Shown: positions 1-6,021 of the stretch, piece after piece | Numbering within the stretch: position 1 is the first letter of the stretch | How the letters are laid out: every line of letters starts with the position of its first letter | NCBI GenBank assembly: GCA_013041835.1 | Contig: JABDRH010000095.1 | Location: forward strand, 1-6,021 | DNA length: 6,021 bases | Reading direction: 5' to 3' | Source of the DNA: Desulfatitalea sp. | GTDB taxonomy: Bacteria; Desulfobacterota; Desulfobacteria; Desulfobacterales; Desulfosarcinaceae | The notes under the pieces: model-generated | Databases searched by the model: none | What the model saw: only the letters and a program-made list of their open reading frames with translations | What the model was told of the DNA's origin: nothing | Program-made: the position numbers and the translations under genes

Positions 1-508
1 GATCCATCTCCACGAAGAGATCTTTCGCCCCGACGATGAGCTGGGCAAGCCACGGATTGGATTGCAAAAGCAGAAGCAACCCGAATTGGACGCTGGACAA
101 ACCAGCCAAAAACAGGCCGCCCTTCATGTACAAGATCATGCTGGCGTAGATAATGACCACCAAATAGAGAAACGAAAAGAGGCTGAAGACGCCGCCCGTG
201 ATAAACACAACCAACGAAATAATGAATGAGTCGACACTGATCTGGACATATGCAAAGAGCCGGTGGCGCCTGATACGATCAAATATCGACGCATAAAACA
301 GCGATAGCAGGAAAATCAAGGCGATGGCCAGATAGAAAAATGCCAGCACCGAGTCATAGTCTGCCTGTTCATGTCGGACCTCGAACACGATGGTTGCCAG
401 GAGCAATAAAGCGCAGAATACCACCCTTGCGAACATCAGCCACCGCAATTTGGGATGGAGCGAAGCGGCATCATCTTGTCCGAACAGTCGGCTGGGGGAA
501 AGCTGCAT
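1..508 (-). CDS. pilS: Sensor histidine kinase, PilS-like, N-terminal membrane region (partial, 3' end beyond window)
   Basis: Reading leftward from an ATG at 508, the frame stays open for 169 codons to the window edge, so only the N-terminal membrane part is present. After a short polar leader (residues 1-20) the chain carries about five hydrophobic segments, at roughly 24-43, 54-74, 86-103, 107-127 and 129-149. The fourth begins with the pattern TGGVFSLFSFLY followed by a run of I/V/L, which resembles the membrane domain of PilS-type kinases. PAS, HisKA and ATPase domains would lie outside the window. In known systems PilS phosphorylates PilR, which drives sigma-54 transcription of pilin. 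The gene starts 26 bases after the pilC stop on the same strand, supporting co-transcription and the pilus assignment. No clear Shine-Dalgarno precedes the ATG, so a later start (ATG at residue 25) cannot be excluded. Another multi-pass sensor kinase is possible, since no catalytic motif is visible. Confidence 0.8.
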   Translation of the reverse strand, partial: MQLSPSRLFGQDDAASLHPKLRWLMFARVVFCALLLLATIVFEVRHEQADYDSVLAFFYLAIALIFLLSLFYASIFDRIRRHRLFAYVQISVDSFIISLVVFITGGVFSLFSFLYLVVIIYASMILYMKGGLFLAGLSSVQFGLLLLLQSNPWLAQLIVGAKDLFVEMD

Positions 509-534
509 CAGATTATATTTGTAATAACAAATTG

Positions 535-1746
535 TTACCCACCAGCAGCACCGGCCATTTGAAATATCGGTAGATACATGGCAACAACTAAAGCACCGAT
601 AACAACACCCAGGAATATGATCATCATTGGTTCGATCATGGAAGTAAGGTTCTCCACGGCCTGATCCACCTCTTCGTCGTAAAAGTCAGCGATCTTTTCC
701 AGCATGGCGTCCAGTGCGCCGGTGGATTCGCCCACCGAGATCATCTGGCACACCATGGCCGGAAAGACGCCGCTGGCCTGGAGCGGATCGGCCATGGTGC
801 GCCCCTCGGCGATGCCGGAACGTACGGAGTATATTGCCCGCTCGATAACGACATTGCCTGACGTCTTGGCCACGATATCCAATGCTTCCAGTATGGCCAC
901 GCCGCTGCTGAGCATGGTCCCCATGGTGCGGGTGAACTTGGCCACGGCCACCTTGCGCAGCAACATGCCGAACACCGGCAGTTTGAGCATCGTGGCGTCA
1001 ACAGTCAATCGCCCTTTGGCGGTTTTATAGTACCTGGAAAAGGCAAATCCGAATATGATCCCACCGATAAGGATCAGATGAATGTTGGACTTGACAAAGT
1101 TACTGATGCCCATGACGATCAGTGTCGGGGTCGGCAATGCCGAACCGAAACTGGCAAACATCTCCGAAAAAACCGGGATAACAAAAACCATAATGACAGC
1201 CACGACGACGACGGCCACGGTAATGGTGATGGCCGGATAGACCATGGCGCCTTTGACCTTTCTTTTCAAGGCCGCGGCTTTTTCCATGTAACCGGAAAGG
1301 CGTTTGAGGATAATGTCCAGGATACCGCCGACCTCTCCGGCCGCAATCATGTTGGTAAACAGGTTGTCGAACTGCGCGGGGTAGCCCTTGAGCGCATCGG
1401 CCAGGGTGGATCCGCCTTCGACCTGATCCTTGATGCGTTTGAGCATCTTTTTAAAGGTGGGATTCTCCTGCTGGGCCTGCAAGATGTCCAGACACTGAAT
1501 GATCGGCAACCCTGCATCGATCATGGTGGAAAATTGACGGGCAAAGATAATGATATCCTTCTCTTTGACCTTGGGTTGCAGAAAAGTGACGTTTTCAAAA
1601 AGGTCCTTGGGCTTTTTTTTGACTTTGGTGGGAACGATACGCAGCCGGCTCAACTGCGCCCTGACGGCCGCTTCGCTAACGGCGTCCAGCTCCCCTTTTT
1701 GCTTTTGATTGTTTCTGTTTTTCCCTTCCCAAAGATAGACCGGCAT
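535..1746 (-). CDS. pilC: Type IV pilus inner-membrane platform protein PilC (type II secretion F family)
   Basis: This 403-residue protein has the length and layout of PilC, the polytopic inner-membrane protein on which the PilB/PilT ATPases act to extend and retract the pilus. The N terminus, MPVYLWEGKNRNNQKQKGEL, is a typical PilC opening. Two T2SSF repeats follow, at about 66-189 and 269-391. Each has an acidic-glycine motif: AGEVGGILD (136-144) in the first and VGESTGALD (338-346) in the second. Hydrophobic membrane segments lie at about 169-191, 221-237 and 371-397. The frame is open to an ATG at 1812, but the 22 extra residues (Cys/Trp-rich) do not resemble the family, and a GGGAG ribosome site sits six bases before the ATG at 1746, so I chose that start. 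It is the first gene of a leftward unit with pilS. The ATPase genes pilB and pilT, often directly upstream, are absent here. A plain GspF is less likely given the pilS neighbour. Confidence 0.95.
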   Translation of the reverse strand: MPVYLWEGKNRNNQKQKGELDAVSEAAVRAQLSRLRIVPTKVKKKPKDLFENVTFLQPKVKEKDIIIFARQFSTMIDAGLPIIQCLDILQAQQENPTFKKMLKRIKDQVEGGSTLADALKGYPAQFDNLFTNMIAAGEVGGILDIILKRLSGYMEKAAALKRKVKGAMVYPAITITVAVVVVAVIMVFVIPVFSEMFASFGSALPTPTLIVMGISNFVKSNIHLILIGGIIFGFAFSRYYKTAKGRLTVDATMLKLPVFGMLLRKVAVAKFTRTMGTMLSSGVAILEALDIVAKTSGNVVIERAIYSVRSGIAEGRTMADPLQASGVFPAMVCQMISVGESTGALDAMLEKIADFYDEEVDQAVENLTSMIEPMMIIFLGVVIGALVVAMYLPIFQMAGAAGG

Positions 1747-1752
1747 AGCACG

Positions 1753-1757
1753 CTCCC
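1753..1757 (-). promoter_or_regulatory. Ribosome binding site that decides the pilC start
   Basis: On the minus strand GGGAG lies six bases upstream of the ATG at 1746. It supports that start over the in-frame ATG at 1812, whose translation would not match the PilC family. Confidence 0.7.
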
Positions 1758-1780
1758 AAGCTGTTAGAAATTCCCAACAC

Positions 1781-1799
1781 GGGCAACTCGCGTTTGCCC
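1781..1799 (-). repeat. Inverted repeat/stem-loop in the pilC leader
   Basis: GGGCAA (1781-1786) and TTGCCC (1794-1799) form a perfect six-base stem with a seven-base loop, 35 bases upstream of the pilC ATG. There is no T-run after it in either direction, so it is not an obvious intrinsic terminator. If the pilC transcript starts further upstream, it would form a hairpin in the leader; it could also be a protein-binding dyad. Confidence 0.4.
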
Positions 1800-1912
1800 A
1801 TCGGCCACCCATTTATCTTTTTTTATACGGATGCGCCTCAAAGGTTTGTCGTACACGGCAATGCATCGGGTCTTGGTTGGTTTTCACTGGGCCCCTTGGC
1901 TTCAATTTTGTC

Positions 1913-1930
1913 TATGATTTTGGTATCATA
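1913..1930. repeat. Inverted repeat, candidate operator
   Basis: TATGAT (1913-1918) and ATCATA (1925-1930) are perfect inverted arms around a six-base centre. The dyad lies mid-way in the divergent intergenic region, 17 bases from another dyad, a position suiting a regulator site. No regulator family is recognised from the sequence, and short A+T-rich dyads can arise by chance. Confidence 0.35.
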
Positions 1931-1946
1931 AACTCTTATGAACGAC

Positions 1947-1963
1947 AATAGATTTATTCTATT
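1947..1963. repeat. Inverted repeat, candidate operator
   Basis: AATAGA (1947-1952) and TCTATT (1958-1963) are perfect inverted arms around the five-base centre TTTAT. It is the second dyad of a close pair in the divergent region. Its low G+C content makes a stable RNA hairpin unlikely, so a DNA-binding role is the more natural reading, but this is unproven. Confidence 0.35.
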
Positions 1964-2133
1964 AACAAGTTCCACTTCGATGCCGTACCGTCAAAAGAAC
2001 CACATGCAATATTTATTCCGCTATCAGCCATTCAGATCGAACGGACACGTTCCATCCACGCCAGCCCCATGTTCAACTTGCCAAAGGCACCCATCTGTGT
2101 CAGACTTTGTGCTGTAGAACCACCTAAAAATAT

Positions 2134-2138
2134 GAGGA
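2134..2138 (+). promoter_or_regulatory. Ribosome binding site of the DHH/CBS/nucleotidyltransferase gene
   Basis: GAGGA lies four bases before the ATG at 2143, a rather tight spacing. A second in-frame ATG at 2161 (residue 7) would give a 22-base gap, so 2143 is preferred. Confidence 0.6.
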
Positions 2139-2142
2139 ATTC

Positions 2143-4881
2143 ATGCCTATCGCACATCAAATGGCATCATTTGAATCGCAGTTGCAGCAAAAGGCGCTGA
2201 CCATTATCACCACGCATATCAATGCGGACTTTGACGCCATGGGCGCCATGCTGGCTGCCCAAAAGCTCTATCCGGATGCCAGGGTCGTCTTTCCCGGCTC
2301 TCAGGAAAAGAACCTGCGCAATTTTTTTATCCAATCGATGGTTTACCTCTTCAATTTAACCGAGATCAAAGATATCGACCTGGACAAGGTCACCCGACTC
2401 GTGCTGGTGGATACCTGCAGCGCCGACCGTATCGGGCCACTCAGCCGGCTGTTGACCCGGCCGGATCTGCAGATTCATGTTTACGATCACCATCCCGCCA
2501 AATCCGACGACATCGTGACCCCCCACAAGATCCAGCGCATCACCGGTGCGACCGTCACCCTGATGACGGAGATTCTGAAAGAAAAAGCAATCCACATTTC
2601 GGCCGAAGAGGCCACGATCATGTGTCTGGGTATCTATGAAGACACCGGCTCGTTTACCTTTACTTCCACCACGGCCGAAGATTTGAACGCGGCCGCTTTT
2701 CTGGTTTCAAAGGGTGCCAATATCAGTGTCATCGCCAATATGATCTCCCGGGAAATCAGTCCTGAACAGATCGGCCACCTCAATGATTTGATCCAAAACG
2801 CCTCGCGTCACACCATCAACGGCGTCGATATCGTACTTACCTATGCCGTCTTGGACAATTACCTGCCTGATTTCGCCTTTCTTGTGCACAAAATGGTCAA
2901 AATCGAAGAGATCAACGCTTTGTTTGTCCTGGCCATGATGGACAACAAGGTGTACGTCATGGGCCGCAGCCGGACCGATGAAGTGGATGTGGGACGAATC
3001 ATCGAAACCTTGGGCGGCGGAGGCCATCCCTCGGCCGCGGCGGCGACCATCAAAGGGCAGACCTTGATGCAGGTCGAGCAGACGTTGCTCAAAGCGCTGC
3101 AACTTCATGTCAAGGGGCAGCGCAGGGCCCGGCAACTCATGTCCTCACCACCCATTACCGCAGATGCACAAACGAGCTGCACAGAGGCCAAAAAAATACT
3201 GACGCGTTACAACATCAACGCCTTGTTGGTGGTTTCGAACATCGATGGCACAAGGCGTTTATTGGGTTACATCACGCGGCAGGTGATCGAAAAAGCCATC
3301 TACCATATGCTGGACCATGTCCCCATCAAGGAGTATATGACCTCGGAACCGGCCGTGGTCGCTCCCGATGCAGAGTTGTTTGAAATTCAAGAAAAAATAA
3401 TCGGCAACCAACAGCGCGTGCTGCCGGTCGTACACGAGGGGGATATTCTGGGTGTCATCACCCGCACGGATCTGCTTACCGTTCTGATACAGCACTCGCG
3501 GGACATGAACAACCGTTCCTTTTCCAAGACATTAAATACCACACGGCGCAGAACCCGCAACATTAACCGCTTCATGCAGGAGCGGCTGTCCAAGCGCGTT
3601 TTGGAAACGCTGTTAAGCATCGGACAGGTGGCCACGGACCTTTCATTCAACGCCTTTGTGGTCGGCGGTTTCGTTCGCGACCTGTTTCTTTATCGTCCGA
3701 ACGAGGACATCGACATCGTCATCGAAGGCGATGGCATAGCCTTTGCCGAAGCCTATGCGCGGGCCGTCGGCGCCCGCATTCACACCCATAAAGTGTTCGG
3801 AACAGCGGTCATCATCTTTACGGACGATTTCAAAATTGATGTAGCCACGGCGCGCATCGAATACTACCGCAGCCCGGCAGCCCTTCCCGACGTGGAAATG
3901 AGCTCCATTAAGTTGGATCTGTTCCGACGCGATTTCACCATCAACACCCTGGCCATTCAAGTTAATCCGGATCAATTCGGACGGCTGATCGACTATTTTT
4001 TCGCTCAGCAAGACCTCAAGGACAAAGCGATCCGGGTTCTGCACAACCTGAGCTTCGTGGAGGACCCCACGCGCGTTTTCAGAGCGCTGCGTTTTGAGCA
4101 GCGATTTGATTTCACGATCGGTAAGTTAACCGCCAGTCTTATCGAAAATGCGCTGAAGATGGACTTTTTCAAGCGACTCAGCGGACGACGGGTCTTTACC
4201 GAAATTCGCCTGATCCTCGAAGAAGAAAACCCGGTCAATGCCATTCAACGTATGGGGGATTTCAATTTACTCCAGGTCATCGATCCCGCGATTGATCTGA
4301 ATAAAGCTTTGATTGAACGCCTTGACGGTGTCAGGGGCGTCATCTCTTGGCATGATCTGCTCTTTACGGAAACCGCCTATTTTCGATGGACAATCTATTT
4401 TATGGTGCTGATCGACAATTGCGGCCCGGTCACCGCCAAACAGATATGCGACCGCTTGGAGTTGCCTCCAAAATACCGCCATATCTTATGTGACCAGCGT
4501 TTCGATGCGCAGGCACAGCTTCTTCGATTGGAAAGTCGGCTGCCAGTCTCGGACAGCCAGTTGTATCATGCGCTGCACGGGTATCGCACCGAGCTGATCC
4601 TGTACATGATGGCCGCGACACGTCTCAGGGCCGTAAAAAAGGCCATTTCTTATTATTATACTCAATTAAGAGACCGTTCGACCGCCATTGGAGGTCAGGA
4701 CCTGATTGCCATGGGATTGACGCCGGGTCCCGTCTTTCGTCAAATTCTTGATGCCGTCCTTGAAGCCAAACTCAACGGCCGGCTGAAAACCCGCGACGAC
4801 GAGTTGGCCTATGCCGAACAATGGATCGGCGGTCATTCCGATGATCACAATTTGCTTGATTCAAAAGGACTTAGTCAGTAA
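2143..4881 (+). CDS. DHH/DHHA1 phosphoesterase - CBS pair - tRNA nucleotidyltransferase/poly(A) polymerase fusion
   Basis: This single 912-residue chain holds three complete modules. Residues 1-325 form a DHH/DHHA1 phosphoesterase of the NrnA/pAp-phosphatase type, with THINADFDAMG (24-34), VLVDT (87-91), DHHP (115-118), GIYEDTGSF (163-171) and GGGGHPSAAAA (291-301); all metal-ligand positions look intact. Two CBS domains follow at about 331-386 and 395-450, then a basic linker (452-485, with RRRTR). Residues 503-912 form a class II nucleotidyltransferase: VVGGFVRD (506-513), carboxylates D522 and D524 in EDIDIVIEGDG, D566 in KIDVATAR, RRDFTIN (595-601) and EDPTRVFRALRF (640-651). A helical tRNA-binding region and a C-terminal LIAMGLTPGPVF block (854-865) complete it. 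The likely role is adding tRNA 3'-terminal nucleotides (CCA, CC or A only) or tailing RNA, coupled to cleavage of short oligonucleotides or pAp. Related fusions in Aquifex and Geobacter belong to the split CC-/A-adding systems, so A-adding is plausible but cannot be settled here. It is the first visible gene of the rightward cluster. Confidence 0.93.
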   Translation: MPIAHQMASFESQLQQKALTIITTHINADFDAMGAMLAAQKLYPDARVVFPGSQEKNLRNFFIQSMVYLFNLTEIKDIDLDKVTRLVLVDTCSADRIGPLSRLLTRPDLQIHVYDHHPAKSDDIVTPHKIQRITGATVTLMTEILKEKAIHISAEEATIMCLGIYEDTGSFTFTSTTAEDLNAAAFLVSKGANISVIANMISREISPEQIGHLNDLIQNASRHTINGVDIVLTYAVLDNYLPDFAFLVHKMVKIEEINALFVLAMMDNKVYVMGRSRTDEVDVGRIIETLGGGGHPSAAAATIKGQTLMQVEQTLLKALQLHVKGQRRARQLMSSPPITADAQTSCTEAKKILTRYNINALLVVSNIDGTRRLLGYITRQVIEKAIYHMLDHVPIKEYMTSEPAVVAPDAELFEIQEKIIGNQQRVLPVVHEGDILGVITRTDLLTVLIQHSRDMNNRSFSKTLNTTRRRTRNINRFMQERLSKRVLETLLSIGQVATDLSFNAFVVGGFVRDLFLYRPNEDIDIVIEGDGIAFAEAYARAVGARIHTHKVFGTAVIIFTDDFKIDVATARIEYYRSPAALPDVEMSSIKLDLFRRDFTINTLAIQVNPDQFGRLIDYFFAQQDLKDKAIRVLHNLSFVEDPTRVFRALRFEQRFDFTIGKLTASLIENALKMDFFKRLSGRRVFTEIRLILEEENPVNAIQRMGDFNLLQVIDPAIDLNKALIERLDGVRGVISWHDLLFTETAYFRWTIYFMVLIDNCGPVTAKQICDRLELPPKYRHILCDQRFDAQAQLLRLESRLPVSDSQLYHALHGYRTELILYMMAATRLRAVKKAISYYYTQLRDRSTAIGGQDLIAMGLTPGPVFRQILDAVLEAKLNGRLKTRDDELAYAEQWIGGHSDDHNLLDSKGLSQ

Positions 4882-4957
4882 AAAGCGGCATTCTACGGTT
4901 TCATTCGTTGAAGCCTTGGCGGCATGACAAGCACAGGATATCTGGAGCGACAGGCGT

Positions 4958-5950
4958 ATGAATGGCAAAAAGCGAATTTTAAGCGGCATGCGTCCCACCG
5001 GCGCGCTGCACATGGGAAACTATCTGGGCGCACTGGCCAATTGGGTCACGTTGCAGGACCAATACGACTGTTTTTTTTTCGTAGCCGACTGGCATGCCTT
5101 GACCAGCGATTATGAAAGCCCGGAACGTATGGGCGATTACGTCCACGAAATCTTGCTGGACTGGTTGAGCGCGGGATTGGACCCTGAGAAGAGCACACTT
5201 TTCATTCAATCCAGGATACCCGAGCATGCCGAGCTGTTTCTCATCCTGTCCATGATCACGCCGGTGCCTTGGCTGGAGCGCAATCCGACATACAAGGACC
5301 AAATCGTCCAGCTTCAGAACAAAGACCTCTCCACCTTCGGTTTCCTGGGCTATCCCGTGCTGCAGGCCGCCGATATCATCATGTATAAAGCCCATGGCGT
5401 GCCCGTTGGCGTGGATCAGGTGCCGCATGTGGAGATCACCAGGGAAATCGCCAGACGATTCAACTTTTTGTATGGCCGGGTATTTCCCGAACCGGACGCG
5501 ATTCTCACCCAAACGCCCAAAATACTGGGTCTGGACCGCCGAAAAATGAGCAAAAGCTACGACAACGCCATCTATCTCTCCGATGACGAGGAGACCCTGC
5601 AAAAAAAGGTGATGCAAATGGTCACCGACCCGCAACGGATGCGACGCAGCGATCCCGGCAATCCGGAAGTGTGCAATGTCTATGAATTCCACAAGCTATA
5701 CACTGAAGCGAACATCACGCAGCAGATCGATCGGCAGTGCCGCAGCGCTGAAATCGGCTGCGTTGAATGCAAAAAAACAATGGCCAAAAACCTCATCCCC
5801 GCCCTGTCCCCCATATTCGAAAGGAGACGCTACTATCAGGCCCACCCGAAAATGGTCGAAGAGATCATCGATAGCGGCAGCCGAAATGCACGGGACGTCG
5901 CGCGCCAGACCATGCGGGAAGTGCGCGACGCGATTCAGATCACATACTAA
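4958..5950 (+). CDS. trpS: Tryptophanyl-tRNA synthetase, with probable [4Fe-4S] cysteine set
   Basis: TrpRS charges tRNA(Trp) with tryptophan using ATP in the cytoplasm. The 330-residue length fits bacterial TrpRS. Class I signatures are present: the HIGH-type motif TGALHMGNYLG (14-24) and KMSKS (196-200). Other family blocks are visible, such as FLGYPVLQAADI (129-140) and GVDQVPHVEITREIARRFN (151-169), the tryptophan-pocket region. Four cysteines, C239, C261, C268 and C271 (C-x21-C-x6-C-x2-C), closely resemble the iron-sulfur ligands described in Thermotoga maritima TrpRS. The ATG at 4958 follows TGGAG by ten bases, and the protein begins just before the conserved RILSGMRPTG block, so the start is well placed. 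A 76-base gap separates it from the upstream fusion gene, with no clear terminator, so the two may share a transcript. A run of nine T (5071-5079) encodes part of the FFF stretch at residues 39-41. Confidence 0.97.
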   Translation: MNGKKRILSGMRPTGALHMGNYLGALANWVTLQDQYDCFFFVADWHALTSDYESPERMGDYVHEILLDWLSAGLDPEKSTLFIQSRIPEHAELFLILSMITPVPWLERNPTYKDQIVQLQNKDLSTFGFLGYPVLQAADIIMYKAHGVPVGVDQVPHVEITREIARRFNFLYGRVFPEPDAILTQTPKILGLDRRKMSKSYDNAIYLSDDEETLQKKVMQMVTDPQRMRRSDPGNPEVCNVYEFHKLYTEANITQQIDRQCRSAEIGCVECKKTMAKNLIPALSPIFERRRYYQAHPKMVEEIIDSGSRNARDVARQTMREVRDAIQITY

Positions 5951-5952
5951 GG
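5949..5952 (+). promoter_or_regulatory. Ribosome binding site of scpA overlapping the trpS stop codon
   Basis: AAGG overlaps the last two bases of the trpS TAA stop and lies seven bases before the scpA ATG at 5960. This arrangement suggests translational coupling of the two genes. Confidence 0.5.
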
Positions 5953-5959
5953 CCCCCCA

Positions 5960-6021
5960 ATGCCCGAAGCCGACTACAAAGTCAAACTTGAGAATGTATT
6001 TGAAGGCCCTATGGATTTGCT
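5960..6021 (+). CDS. scpA: Segregation and condensation protein A, N-terminal fragment (partial, 3' end beyond window)
   Basis: Only the first 20 codons are in the window. They read MPEADYKVKLENVFEGPMDL, and the last two bases begin a probable Leu codon. The YKVKLENVFEGPMDLL pattern is the conserved opening of ScpA, the kleisin subunit that bridges SMC heads with ScpB and helps organise and segregate the chromosome. The ATG lies nine bases after the trpS stop, with its ribosome site overlapping that stop, so the gene is almost certainly co-transcribed with trpS. scpB would be expected downstream. The fragment is short, but its motif is specific. Confidence 0.88.
   Translation, partial: MPEADYKVKLENVFEGPMDL

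Larger units (their letters stand above)
1747..2142. other. Divergent intergenic region between pilC and the DHH/CBS/nucleotidyltransferase gene
   Basis: These 396 bases separate leftward pilC from the rightward fusion gene, so they should hold both promoters. The centre (about 1810-2020) is distinctly more A+T-rich than the flanking genes. It contains two perfect six-base-arm inverted repeats (1913-1930 and 1947-1963) and, nearer pilC, a stem-loop (1781-1799). I found no convincing promoter. The best rightward candidate is TTGCCA (2078-2083), 17 bases before CAGACT (2101-2106), whose -10 element is poor. No sigma-54 GG-N10-GC element with proper spacing was seen on either strand. Short ORFs exist on both strands (for example plus 2004-2117, minus 2157-2032 and one ending at minus 1813), but none has a good ribosome site or recognisable product. 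No tRNA fold or riboswitch is recognised. Confidence 0.7.

Noticed and set aside
1078..1767. Long open frame on the plus strand opposite pilC (229 codons)
   Set aside because: It lies wholly antisense to a well-supported PilC gene, has a His/Asp/Gly-rich low-complexity translation and no family resemblance. It is a by-product of G/C-rich third positions.
1781..1800. Sigma-54 promoter resemblance (TGGGCA...TTGCCC) upstream of pilC
   Set aside because: The GG-to-GC spacing is wrong for a -24/-12 element; the similarity comes from the stem-loop.
1747..1812. N-terminal extension of PilC by 22 residues to the ATG at 1812
   Set aside because: The extra residues do not match PilC proteins, and a good ribosome site supports the start at 1746.
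1813..1887. Minus-strand small ORF from a GTG near 1887 ending EAHPYKKR
   Set aside because: An AAGGGG lies close upstream of the GTG, but the peptide is only about 24 residues, unrecognised and in an A+T-rich intergenic stretch; chance is the simpler reading.
2039..2052. GAAC-N6-GTTC dyad resembling a LexA (SOS) box
   Set aside because: The Gram-positive-type box uses a four-base spacer and none of the flanking genes is an SOS gene; likely chance.
2004..2117. Plus-strand 37-codon ORF just upstream of the fusion gene, possible leader peptide
   Set aside because: No good Shine-Dalgarno, no run of regulatory codons and no attenuator-like hairpins follow it.
2032..2157. Minus-strand small ORF of 41 codons overlapping the start of the fusion gene
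   Set aside because: It has no ribosome site and overlaps the ribosome site and start of the fusion gene. Its translation (ending AWMERVRSI) matches nothing I recognise, though a decayed gene tail is possible.
4979..5692. Long open frame on the minus strand opposite trpS (237 codons)
   Set aside because: It is antisense to a clearly assigned TrpRS, with no recognisable motif or ribosome site.

Overview
The window looks like chromosomal DNA from a Gram-negative bacterium of the Desulfobacterota (former Deltaproteobacteria), probably a sulfate-reducer relative. This rests on gene content and order: a PilC-PilS type IV pilus pair, a very large DHH/CBS/tRNA-nucleotidyltransferase fusion of the kind known in this group and in Aquifex, and a trpS-scpA pair. 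Base composition is near 50-55% G+C with G/C-favoured third codon positions, and all genes look native. No mobile element, CRISPR array, tRNA or rRNA is visible.

Left third, minus strand (1-1746): pilC, the inner-membrane platform protein of the type IV pilus motor, is followed after 26 bases by the 5' half of a membrane-bound sensor kinase gene, most likely pilS, which runs off the left edge. They read as one transcript leading leftward, presumably toward pilR.

Middle (1747-2142): a 396-base divergent intergenic region, A+T-rich in its centre. It holds two perfect inverted repeats and a third hairpin in the pilC leader, but no convincing gene.

Right two thirds, plus strand (2143-6021): a 912-codon gene fuses an intact DHH/DHHA1 phosphoesterase, two CBS domains and a complete class II tRNA nucleotidyltransferase/poly(A) polymerase. 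It is followed 76 bases later by trpS and then, with the Shine-Dalgarno overlapping the trpS stop codon, by the first 20 codons of scpA. The rightward genes thus join tRNA 3'-end maintenance, tRNA charging and chromosome segregation.

The two points most worth attention are the fusion protein, which places an RNA/nucleotide-degrading fold and an RNA 3'-end-extending fold on one chain around a CBS pair, and a four-cysteine set in TrpRS that closely matches the [4Fe-4S] site known from Thermotoga TrpRS. Both have known relatives; I see no clearly undescribed system here.
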